A stretch of 6,166 bases of DNA from Actinomycetota bacterium (GTDB lineage: Bacteria > Actinomycetota > Acidimicrobiia > Spongiisociales > UBA11373), in the NCBI GenBank assembly GCA_003486285.1, contig DNGH01000198.1:1-6166 (forward strand). Reading direction: 5' to 3'. A program made the translations under genes and the position numbers. Positions 1 through 4,832 of the stretch are shown one piece after another (within the stretch, counting starts at the first letter, position 1; every line of letters starts with the position of its first letter). The notes below the pieces were generated by a model. It searched no databases. It had not been told where the DNA came from and saw nothing but the letters and a program-made list of their open reading frames with translations.

Positions 1-21
1 CCGGTTACCGGATGGGCGCCG

Positions 22-84
22 CCCGTCGCCGGTCGCCCGCCACCCGCTACCCGCTACCCGTCGCCCGTCGCCCGTCGCCCGCCG
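22..84. repeat. Tandem heptanucleotide array 1 (CCCGTCG/CCCGCTA type)
   Basis: Nine consecutive 7-bp units can be read: CCCGTCG, CCGGTCG, CCCGCCA, CCCGCTA, CCCGCTA, CCCGTCG (three times) and CCCGCCG. They differ only at the last bases or by one substitution. The array ends just before the first parS site. It is not plausibly coding: the 7-bp period rotates the reading frame, and the minus-strand frame opened by a GTG near position 41 closes at a TAA near position 6. The period is seen directly; no function can be assigned from sequence. Confidence 0.8.
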
Positions 85-92
85 GAACCACG

Positions 93-108
93 GGTTCCAC
101 GTGAAACA
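93..108. promoter_or_regulatory. parS: parS centromere site 1 (ParB-binding)
   Basis: The 16-mer GGTTCCACGTGAAACA matches the widely conserved bacterial parS palindrome TGTTTCACGTGAAACA at 14 of 16 positions, including the invariant CACGTG centre and the whole right half. ParB dimers load here as CTP-dependent clamps and spread, and together with ParA (and SMC recruitment) segregate the origin region. Position fits: parS sites cluster within a few kb of oriC, often between jag and the rsmG-parA-parB genes. Those genes would lie beyond the left edge. Confidence 0.88.
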
Positions 109-116
109 TCCCTGCC

Positions 117-144
117 GTCGGCTGTCGGCTGTGAGCTGTCGGCT
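117..144. repeat. Tandem heptanucleotide array 2 (GTCGGCT type)
   Basis: Four 7-bp units: GTCGGCT, GTCGGCT, GTGAGCT, GTCGGCT. The array lies between the two parS sites. It differs in sequence from arrays 1 and 3 but has the same 7-bp unit length. No function is known to me. Confidence 0.72.
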
Positions 145-152
145 CCGAAGGC

Positions 153-168
153 CGTTCCACGTGAAACG
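153..168. promoter_or_regulatory. parS: parS centromere site 2 (ParB-binding)
   Basis: CGTTCCACGTGAAACG shares the inner 14-mer GTTCCACGTGAAAC exactly with site 1 and matches the consensus core GTTTCACGTGAAAC at 13 of 14 positions. Both sites have the same single departure (C for T left of CACGTG), which suggests a lineage-specific consensus. The centres of the two sites are 60 bp apart. Paired sites with an identical core make chance occurrence very unlikely. Confidence 0.88.
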
Positions 169-215
169 TGAGGGTGAGAGTGACCCCGGGCGCCGCTTCG
201 GCTCACCCCAATGAG

Positions 216-243
216 TCCGGCCCCCGCGGAACCGGGGGCCGGA
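216..243 (-). terminator. GC-rich hairpin downstream of jag
   Basis: TCCGGCCCCCG pairs with CGGGGGCCGGA as a perfect 11-bp stem around a 6-nt loop (227-232). It begins about 30 nt beyond the jag stop codon in the direction of jag transcription. No clear U-tract follows on the minus strand, so it resembles the U-poor hairpins common after genes in high-GC actinobacteria. It would end the rpmH-to-jag transcript; being symmetric, it could act on either strand. Confidence 0.65.
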
Positions 244-244
244 T

Positions 245-272
245 CTAGTGCCTAGTGCCTAGTGCCTAGCGC
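245..272. repeat. Tandem heptanucleotide array 3 (CTAGTGC type) abutting the jag stop
   Basis: Units CTAGTGC (three times) and CTAGCGC are followed without a gap by CTA, the complement of the jag TAG stop at 273-275. Read on the minus strand, TAG recurs every 7 nt, five times counting the jag stop, so stops fall in all three frames. The array sits between the jag stop and the GC hairpin. Confidence 0.8.
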
Positions 273-1166
273 CTACTCTTCCGCCGCAATCACCACGGAC
301 CGGCGCGGCTCCTCGCCTTCGCTGAACGAGCGCACCCCGTCGATCTCGGCGACGGTGTCGTGGACCACCTTGCGGTCGGCGGCGTTCATCGGCTCGAGCA
401 TGACCTCGCCACCCTCGGCCTTGATCTTCTCGGCGAGCCGGGTGGTGTAGATCCGTAGCGCCTCGCGGCGGCGCTCCGTGTAGCCGGCGATGTCGAGACG
501 GATCTTGGCCCCGTCCATGGTCTTGCGCTGCACGATGGTGCGGCACAACTCCAGCACGGCCTGGATGATGCTTCCCTTGGGCCCTACTAGGGCCTCGGTC
601 TGCTCTCCGACCACGTCGATGTAGATCACGCCTTCTTCGATGCGCTCCTTGACCTCACCTTCGAGACCAAAGGCGGACAGCAACCCCTCGAGAAAGCGGC
701 GGATGTCCGCCGACTGGTCTGGGATCGGGGTCTCTTCGCGATCATCGTCCTCGCGCACGGGACGCTCCTTTGGCTTGGGACGCTCCGTGGGGCGATTGGG
801 CGCCGCCGGAGCCGAACGGGAAGAAGTACGACCAGTGGAATTACGACCTTGTGATTCGCGTCCGGTGCGGTTCGACGCCGCCTCGCGGCGGGGTTCCGCC
901 TCGGCGGGCTTGCCACCACTGGGTCGGCTGCCGGTGCCGCCACGGGTGCGCCGCGATCGGCTGGCGCTGTCCCGGGAGGAGCGTTCCTTGCGCTTTACCC
1001 GCACCAGGGCGTCCTGGCCGCCCAGGCCGAGGAACCCACGCTGGGGCTCCTGCATCACCTCGACATCTGCCTCATCTGGGGAGGACAGGCCCAACTCCGC
1101 CAGAGCGGCCTCTACGGCCTTCTCGACGTTCGGTCCCCTGACCTCGACCCACTCGAACGATGCCAT
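273..1166 (-). CDS. khpB: Jag/KhpB, KH-R3H RNA-binding protein
   Basis: 297-aa cytoplasmic RNA-binding protein of the Jag (KhpB/EloR) family; in Gram-positives it partners KhpA, binds RNA and affects cell elongation and division. Jag_N domain at residues 1-60, with the typical FEWVEVRG start and RGFLGLGG segment. Residues 61-150 form a long, charged, Ser/Arg/Pro-rich linker, probably disordered. A KH domain follows (about 152-226) with its GxxG loop as GPKG at 195-198. The R3H domain (about 230-297) carries the RxxxH signature at R265-H269. The ATG is preceded by a very strong GGAGGAGGAA site, which sets the start firmly even though the frame is open far upstream. It starts 2 nt after the yidC stop, so it is co-transcribed and probably translationally coupled with yidC, a pairing conserved in many bacteria. 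Identity is secure; the regulatory role is known only from other species. Confidence 0.95.
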   Translation of the reverse strand: MASFEWVEVRGPNVEKAVEAALAELGLSSPDEADVEVMQEPQRGFLGLGGQDALVRVKRKERSSRDSASRSRRTRGGTGSRPSGGKPAEAEPRREAASNRTGRESQGRNSTGRTSSRSAPAAPNRPTERPKPKERPVREDDDREETPIPDQSADIRRFLEGLLSAFGLEGEVKERIEEGVIYIDVVGEQTEALVGPKGSIIQAVLELCRTIVQRKTMDGAKIRLDIAGYTERRREALRIYTTRLAEKIKAEGGEVMLEPMNAADRKVVHDTVAEIDGVRSFSEGEEPRRSVVIAAEE

Positions 1167-1168
1167 CG

Positions 1169-2056
1169 CTAGTTCCTCCTCCGCTTCTTCCCCCGCTTCT
1201 TGGAGCCCTGGGGCCGGCGGGTCGCCGGTGGGGTGGGCGCCGTGGCGGCAGCCCCAGTGCTGGTGGGTTGCGGTGCCTGTGACGAACTGCCCTTGGGCTT
1301 CTCCTTGGGGGCAGCATCCCGCCGTCTTTCGTCCAGACCAATGATCAGCGACTGCTGACCGATCCGGAACAACTGGCTGGCGGCGAAGTAGACCACCAGC
1401 CCGGCGGGAAGATTGAACGAGATGAAACCGAAGAAGAACGGGAAGATCTTCATGACGGCCTGGCCCGGCTGCGCTGGCTGCCCGGGCGGCTGCTTGGCCA
1501 TGGTCTGCTTCTGCTGCCAGTAGGCGGTGAGCACCACCAGGGCGATGGTGACCAGGTAGGGGATCGCCGTGACCAGGGATCCCTGGAAGGCCTCGCTGGC
1601 GCTCATCGACTGGTTCGGCGAGATCGACAGGTTCATCCAGAGGAAGGTGGGCTCGTAGCCTTCGGTGCCCAGCGCCTGGGCGAGGGCGCTCCCCTCCGAG
1701 GCGTAGTCGATGGGATTCCGCAGCACGCTGAAGAGGGCGAACCAGACCGGCATCTGGAGGAGCAGGGGAAGGCAGCCGGCGGCCGGATTGACCCCGCGCT
1801 CCTTGTACAGGGCCATCATGGCCTGCTGCTGGGCGGCCTTGTCGGTCTTGAATTCCCGTTGAATTCGTTTGATTTCCGGCTGAATCTCCTGCATCGACTT
1901 CATCGAGCGGGTCTGCTTCAGGGTCAGCGGGAAGAGCACCACTCCGATGAGGATGGTGAGCAGGACGATCGCCACCCCGAGGTTGGGGATCAGCTCGAAG
2001 AAGAAACTCAGGGTGGCGCCGAGGAGATCCTGGAGCCCGTTCCACAACGACGACAT
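1169..2056 (-). CDS. yidC: YidC/Oxa1 family membrane protein insertase
   Basis: 295-aa inner-membrane insertase that integrates and folds membrane proteins, alone or with SecYEG. The short form lacks the large periplasmic domain of proteobacterial YidC, as usual in Gram-positives. An amphipathic start (8-22) leads into a first core TM helix (about 25-46), then the conserved PLTLKQTRSMKSMQEIQPEI segment and a cytosolic coiled hairpin. Further TM regions lie at about 95-113, 160-180 and 203-233 (FPFFFGFISFNLPAGLVVYF). The tail (243-295) is rich in Lys/Arg/Pro/Thr and ends KKRGKKRRRN, suited to contact the ribosome. Oddity: the arginine normally five residues before the PLT proline in the substrate groove is Gly38 (codon GGA). 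The ATG overlaps the yidD TGA (TGATG) and has GGAGGT six nt upstream. No N-terminal lipoprotein-type signal is seen. Confidence 0.96.
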   Translation of the reverse strand: MSSLWNGLQDLLGATLSFFFELIPNLGVAIVLLTILIGVVLFPLTLKQTRSMKSMQEIQPEIKRIQREFKTDKAAQQQAMMALYKERGVNPAAGCLPLLLQMPVWFALFSVLRNPIDYASEGSALAQALGTEGYEPTFLWMNLSISPNQSMSASEAFQGSLVTAIPYLVTIALVVLTAYWQQKQTMAKQPPGQPAQPGQAVMKIFPFFFGFISFNLPAGLVVYFAASQLFRIGQQSLIIGLDERRRDAAPKEKPKGSSSQAPQPTSTGAAATAPTPPATRRPQGSKKRGKKRRRN

Positions 2057-2367
2057 CAGACGACCTCCGAATCGGCGACATGACGATGCGGGACGGGATC
2101 GACACCCCCGTCACGCCAGGGATGACAACGGCCCACCCGCCGGACCGCCAACCAGGTGCCGCGCCCCGCCCCCCACTCGTCGATCGCCTCGAAGGCGTAC
2201 TGCGAGCAGGTGGGGAAGTAGCGGCACCTTGCCCCCAACAGGGGCGAAACCGTTGCGCGATAAGCCAAAATCGGGCGCTGCAGCCACCATCCGGGCTGCC
2301 ACCACTGGAGCGAACTGTGGAGCGCGGCGTCGCCCGCAGGGGCCTCCTGCCGCTCGATCTCATCCAC
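2056..2367 (-). CDS. yidD: YidD, membrane protein insertion efficiency factor
   Basis: Small (103 aa) membrane-associated accessory protein that in E. coli assists YidC-dependent insertion. Family hallmarks are clear: RPILAYRATVSPLLGARCRYFPTCSQYAFEAI (read in two parts, residues 31-50 and 51-62) and RRVGRCHPW (77-85) followed by DPVP. The three conserved cysteines are C48, C54 and C81. The N-terminal 30 residues are acidic then Trp-rich (QWWQPGWW), longer than the usual short start. The chosen GTG has GAGGAG five nt upstream, leaving 2 nt after the rnpA stop. A GTG two codons earlier (2373), overlapping the rnpA stop as GTGA, is the main alternative, but its Shine-Dalgarno would be too close. 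The stop overlaps the yidC start by 1 nt, implying coupled translation of functional partners. Confidence 0.93.
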   Translation of the reverse strand: MDEIERQEAPAGDAALHSSLQWWQPGWWLQRPILAYRATVSPLLGARCRYFPTCSQYAFEAIDEWGAGRGTWLAVRRVGRCHPWRDGGVDPVPHRHVADSEVV

Positions 2368-2369
2368 TT

Positions 2370-2720
2370 TCACTCCTCTGCCAGCGCCGCCTGCACCCAT
2401 GCCACGACCGTCGCGAAGGGGGCTTCGCTCACCGACCCGTCGGCGGTCACGACGTAGTCATAGCCCTCCCGAAGCGGGGCCCGTCGCACCGCCTCCCGCA
2501 TCCGTCGCTTGGCCCGGTTGCGCCGTACGGCGGATCCCGCCGCACGACCCGCCACGAAGGCGACTCGCGGAAGTCCCGGTTCGCCGGTGGCGACGAAGGT
2601 CGTGATGCCACCGACGCGTCTCCGGATCCCGATCCGGCGCACCATCCCGATGTCGGAGCTCCTCCGGAGCGATGTGTAGGGAGCCGCCCTACGCGGAGAG
2701 GCGGCGACGGCCCTTGCCAC
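2370..2720 (-). CDS. rnpA: Ribonuclease P protein component
   Basis: Basic protein cofactor of RNase P, which removes 5' leaders from tRNA precursors. From the chosen GTG it is 116 aa, normal for the family. Visible landmarks are the N-terminal LRRSSDI helix start (residues 18-24), a basic strand region, and the RNR signature in AVRRNRAKRRMRE (64-76), then EGYDYVVTA in the C-terminal half. Start choice: no ATG/GTG/TTG exists in frame between the rpmH stop and LRRSSDI, and the first ATG after it (2645) would cut through the conserved first helix. I therefore prefer the GTG at 2720, inside the 3' end of rpmH (32-nt overlap), with AAGG six nt upstream. An ATG at 2801, deeper inside rpmH, would give 143 aa but has no ribosome site. 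Gene identity is firm; the start is moderately sure. Confidence 0.9.
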   Translation of the reverse strand: MARAVAASPRRAAPYTSLRRSSDIGMVRRIGIRRRVGGITTFVATGEPGLPRVAFVAGRAAGSAVRRNRAKRRMREAVRRAPLREGYDYVVTADGSVSEAPFATVVAWVQAALAEE

Positions 2721-2823
2721 GACGAGCCTTGAGGATGGCGCGTCCGGCCCGAGTCCGCATGCGGAGACGGAAGCCGTGGCGCCGCTTGCGGCGTCGGACA
2801 TTGGGCTGGAACGTGCGCTTCAT
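2689..2823 (-). CDS. rpmH: 50S ribosomal protein bL34
   Basis: Complete 44-residue bL34, a very basic 50S subunit protein. It opens MKRTFQPNVRRRKRRHGFRL, continues with RMRTRAGRAILKARRGKGR and ends RRLSA, matching the whole family from first to last residue; both length and start are therefore certain. It is the first gene of the leftward operon, about 30 nt behind a promoter-like sequence. The upstream GGGG is only a weak ribosome site. Its 3' end probably overlaps the rnpA start. The rpmH-rnpA pairing next to dnaA is one of the most conserved arrangements in bacteria. Confidence 0.97.
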   Translation of the reverse strand: MKRTFQPNVRRRKRRHGFRLRMRTRAGRAILKARRGKGRRRLSA

Positions 2824-2861
2824 GGAGGAGCCCCGAAGAAGAGAGGATGCGTCGGCGGGCA

Positions 2862-2890
2862 AGGTTACGAACCCGCATCCCCAATGTCAA
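2862..2890 (-). promoter_or_regulatory. Candidate sigma70-type promoter of the rpmH operon
   Basis: On the minus strand a perfect -35 hexamer TTGACA (2890-2885) is followed by a 17-nt spacer and TAACCT (2867-2862). The latter keeps the TAnnnT pattern typical of actinobacterial -10 elements. Transcription would start near 2855, giving a leader of about 30 nt before rpmH. No experimental support is available here. Confidence 0.55.
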
Positions 2891-2964
2891 AGGTGACGGC
2901 GCCACGCCGCGCCCACCGCGCGAAGAAACCCTTTGAGTCGCGAAAGACGGAGCAAGGCGTGGCG

Positions 2965-3072
2965 TCACCCACAGACGATGTCCACAGTGTGGGGAACGCG
3001 AAATCCGACCTCGGGTTCCCTTGTGCTGCAACGGTTTGGGCCGCAATGGACCCGACAGGCCACGGTGGATAA
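2965..3072. other. oriC: oriC part 1: dispersed DnaA boxes between rpmH and dnaA
   Basis: DnaA-box-like 9-mers compared with TTATCCACA: TCACCCACA at 2965-2973 (7/9), ATGTCCACA at 2978-2986 (7/9 to this consensus, 8/9 to the variant TTGTCCACA), reverse TTCCCCACA at 2988-2996 (7/9) and reverse TTATCCACC at 3064-3072 (8/9). The second and third face each other across one base (CCACAGTGTGG). The intergenic stretch 2824-3279 (456 bp) otherwise holds only the two divergent promoters and the dnaA leader; I see no gene in it. Confidence 0.65.
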
Positions 3073-3089
3073 CGCGCGTTTTCACCGTC

Positions 3090-3119
3090 TTGTGAGGGGG
3101 TGGGACCGCTCCATATACT
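3090..3119 (+). promoter_or_regulatory. Candidate dnaA promoter
   Basis: TTGTGA (3090-3095, four of six to TTGACA) and TATACT (3114-3119, five of six to TATAAT) are separated by 18 nt. TATACT is the best -10-like hexamer in the intergenic region on this strand. The predicted start is near 3126, giving a leader of about 150 nt that contains the DnaA-box cluster at 3213-3244, as expected for autoregulated dnaA. Confidence 0.5.
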
Positions 3120-3212
3120 CGCCGTTCACCGGGTGCCCCACCGGTCACTTCCTCGACAGGGCTCGGCGGCGCGCCGGACGGTCACCGAGGGGCGAGAACG
3201 GGAAATTGATCT

Positions 3213-3244
3213 TTCTCCACAGTTGTGGATACCACTGTGGAGAA
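3213..3244. promoter_or_regulatory. Cluster of three DnaA boxes in the dnaA leader
   Basis: TTCTCCACA (3213-3221, forward), GTATCCACA (reverse, 3224-3232) and TTCTCCACA (reverse, 3236-3244) each match TTATCCACA at 8 of 9 positions. The outer two form a perfect 10-bp inverted repeat, TTCTCCACAG / CTGTGGAGAA, with the third box in the 12-nt spacer. The cluster ends 35 bp before the dnaA start, so DnaA bound here could both nucleate the origin complex and repress its own gene. Confidence 0.8.
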
Positions 3245-3279
3245 CCTCTTGGGAAGCGGTCGAGGGAGTGAGGGAGGAC

Positions 3280-4644
3280 GTGGAGGCACATCCCGCCGCC
3301 GGGGACTGGGAACAGTTCCGGCAGACTTTGCGTGGTCGCGTAACGCCCGTCACCTGGCGGGCCTGGCTGGAGAGTTTGGTCCTCGAGCACAGCGAGGGAT
3401 CCTCGCTGCGCATCGTCGCACCGAGCGAATTCCATCTCCGCTGGGTCAACGACAAGTACCGGCTCCTCATCGAGGAGGTGGCACGACTCGCCTTTGGCAG
3501 CGAGGTGACCGTCGAGTTGGCTGCTGCCGACGCCCAGGCCTTCGAGGGGCCGATCGTCGACGACGAGCCCGAGCCCGAACCGGCTCCCGCCGCGGCGGTG
3601 GCCACCCATCCCGAGCCCGGACGGCTGGTCCCCAAGTACTCGTTCGAGAACTTCGTGGTCGGCCAGGGCAACCGCTTCGCCCATGCCGCCGCGATGGCGA
3701 TCGCCGAACAGCCCGGCGGGAACTACAACCCGCTGTTCGTGTTCGGAGGAGCCGGCCTCGGCAAGACCCACCTCCTCCAGGCGATCGCCCAACACGCCCA
3801 TGACCTCCATCCCCGCCTCGAGATCATCTATCTGAGCTCCGAGGCGTTCTTCAACCACTTCATCGAGGGAATCCGTAAGAAGCGGATGGACGAGTTCAAA
3901 GCGCGCTATCGCGGGGTCGACCTGCTCCTGCTGGACGATGTCCAGTTCCTGGAAGGCAAGGAACAGATCCTGGAGGAGTTCTTCCACACCTTCAACTCGC
4001 TCTACGAGGCCGGCAAGCAGCTGGTGTTCTCCGCCGACCGGCCCCCCAAGAGCCTGAGCAGCCTCGAGGACCGGATTCGCAGCCGTTTCGAGTGGGGTCT
4101 GACCACCGACATCCAGCCGCCCGACGTGGAGACCCGGCTCGCCATCCTGCGCAAGAACGCGGCGTTCGCCCCTCAGGTCGTACCCCAGCCGGTGTTGGAG
4201 TTCATCGCGACGCGCGTCGTCGACAACATCCGGGAACTCGAGGGCGCCCTGACCCGGGTCACCGCCTACGCCGCCCTGACGCATCAGCCCATCGATCTGG
4301 AGATGGCCGAGGACGTGCTGCAGGATCTCGGCCCGGCTCACATGACCGCGCCGATCAGCCCGGGACGGATCCTGGCGGCCACCGCGGAGTCGTTCGGGGT
4401 ATCGATCGTCGAGTTGGAGGGACCGAGCCGGCGGCAGCCACTGGCGCGAGCCCGCCAGGTCTCGATGTACCTGTGCCGCGAGCTCACCGACCTGTCGCTG
4501 CCCAAGATCGGGGGCCTCTTCGGCGGGCGCGATCACACCACGGTGTTGCACGGCGTGAACACCGTCGGCAGGCTCATGAAGACCGATCCGACCCTGTTCG
4601 ATCGTGTCACAGCCCTGTTGCAAAGTCTGCGGAGAACCACGTGA
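3280..4644 (+). CDS. dnaA: Chromosomal replication initiator protein DnaA
   Basis: AAA+ ATPase that binds DnaA boxes, melts the origin and loads the replicative helicase. From the chosen GTG it is 454 aa, normal for the family. Domain I (about 8-85) begins DWEQFRQTLRGRVTPVTWRAWL; domain II (about 86-115) is a short Pro/Glu/Ala linker. Domain III has Walker A GGAGLGKTH (156-164), Walker B LLLLDDVQF (215-223), the Arg finger at R269 in DRIRSRFEWGL, and sensor 2 R318 in NIRELEGAL. Domain IV carries the helix-turn-helix with FGGRDHTTVLH (414-424), which reads DnaA boxes. The GTG at 3280 has GAGG six nt upstream; a GTG at 3268 (four residues longer) is a close alternative. The frame stays open back to 3100, but that stretch is origin DNA and starts upstream of the predicted transcription start. 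All key residues are present. Confidence 0.97.
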   Translation: MEAHPAAGDWEQFRQTLRGRVTPVTWRAWLESLVLEHSEGSSLRIVAPSEFHLRWVNDKYRLLIEEVARLAFGSEVTVELAAADAQAFEGPIVDDEPEPEPAPAAAVATHPEPGRLVPKYSFENFVVGQGNRFAHAAAMAIAEQPGGNYNPLFVFGGAGLGKTHLLQAIAQHAHDLHPRLEIIYLSSEAFFNHFIEGIRKKRMDEFKARYRGVDLLLLDDVQFLEGKEQILEEFFHTFNSLYEAGKQLVFSADRPPKSLSSLEDRIRSRFEWGLTTDIQPPDVETRLAILRKNAAFAPQVVPQPVLEFIATRVVDNIRELEGALTRVTAYAALTHQPIDLEMAEDVLQDLGPAHMTAPISPGRILAATAESFGVSIVELEGPSRRQPLARARQVSMYLCRELTDLSLPKIGGLFGGRDHTTVLHGVNTVGRLMKTDPTLFDRVTALLQSLRRTT

Positions 4645-4677
4645 CAACTCCACAGACCGACACTCGCGATCGCGTGC

Positions 4678-4732
4678 CTGGGGATGACGGCACCCTGTCG
4701 TCCCCAGCCTGTGGGCGCGCCAATGTGCCCAC
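4678..4732 (+). terminator. Two consecutive hairpins after dnaA
   Basis: The first stem pairs CTGGGGATGACGG (4678-4690) with CTGTCGTCCCCAG (4695-4707): 13 bp including two G-U pairs, with loop CACC. Three nt later, GTGGGCGC (4711-4718) pairs with GTGCCCAC (4725-4732): 8 bp including one G-U pair, with loop GCCAAT. No U-tract follows either. The likely role is ending or slowing dnaA transcription before the origin unwinding region; a structural role in the origin is also possible. Confidence 0.6.
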
Positions 4733-4758
4733 CATCAGGCGCGACGCGAGGTTCTCAA

Positions 4759-4800
4759 CAATCCACAACCACTACTACTGCTACTTGTCTATTTATCAAT
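4759..4800. other. oriC: oriC part 2: DnaA box, candidate DnaA-trio and AT-rich unwinding element
   Basis: A DnaA-box-like CAATCCACA (4759-4767, 7/9) is followed after four bases by CTA CTA CTG CTA CTT (4772-4786), then GTCTATTTATCAAT, the most AT-rich run in the window. On the complementary strand the triplets read 3'-GAT-5', the DnaA-trio motif to which DnaA binds single-stranded DNA during melting in Bacillus subtilis and many other bacteria. A weaker box, AACTCCACA, lies at 4646-4654. The remainder of 4645-4832 has no gene. Confidence 0.65.
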
Positions 4801-4832
4801 CTGAAGAGTCGTAGGAGAGAAAGGGACCGCCT

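Noticed and set aside
172..208. GGGTGAG / CTCACCC inverted repeat as a terminator or regulatory stem
   Set aside because: Seven base pairs across a 23-nt loop with a competing small inner stem; too weak beside the strong hairpin at 216-243.
22..272. Heptad arrays as a CRISPR array
   Set aside because: The units are 7 bp, contiguous and without unique spacers; no cas genes are present.
273..2363. The Jag frame stays open upstream through yidC and yidD, suggesting a 696-aa fusion
   Set aside because: The upstream part is out of frame with the well-conserved yidC and yidD and has composition-driven Arg/Pro/Gly sequence. A strong GGAGGAGGAA site marks the true jag ATG at 1166.
3167..3176. CGGCGCGCCG palindrome in the dnaA leader as a protein-binding site
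   Set aside because: GC-only palindromes of this length are common by chance at this base composition, and there is no second copy.
3100..3279. N-terminal extension of DnaA from a GTG at 3100
   Set aside because: The stretch is origin DNA with DnaA boxes, begins upstream of the predicted transcription start, lacks family similarity, and the good ribosome site is at 3280.
4634..4647. CACGTG at the dnaA stop codon as a third parS site
   Set aside because: Only the CACGTG centre and a few flanking bases match (about 10 of 14); the AAAC/GTTT arms needed for ParB are missing.
3145..4653. A roughly 500-codon open frame antisense to dnaA
   Set aside because: It lies opposite a clearly conserved dnaA, has no recognisable domain, and long antisense frames are expected at this GC content. 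The same applies to the antisense frame over dnaN (4755-5726).
4665..4674. CGCGATCGCG palindrome containing GCGATCGC
   Set aside because: It resembles the cyanobacterial HIP1 element, but a single copy in a GC-rich genome is easily chance and no repeat family is visible here.
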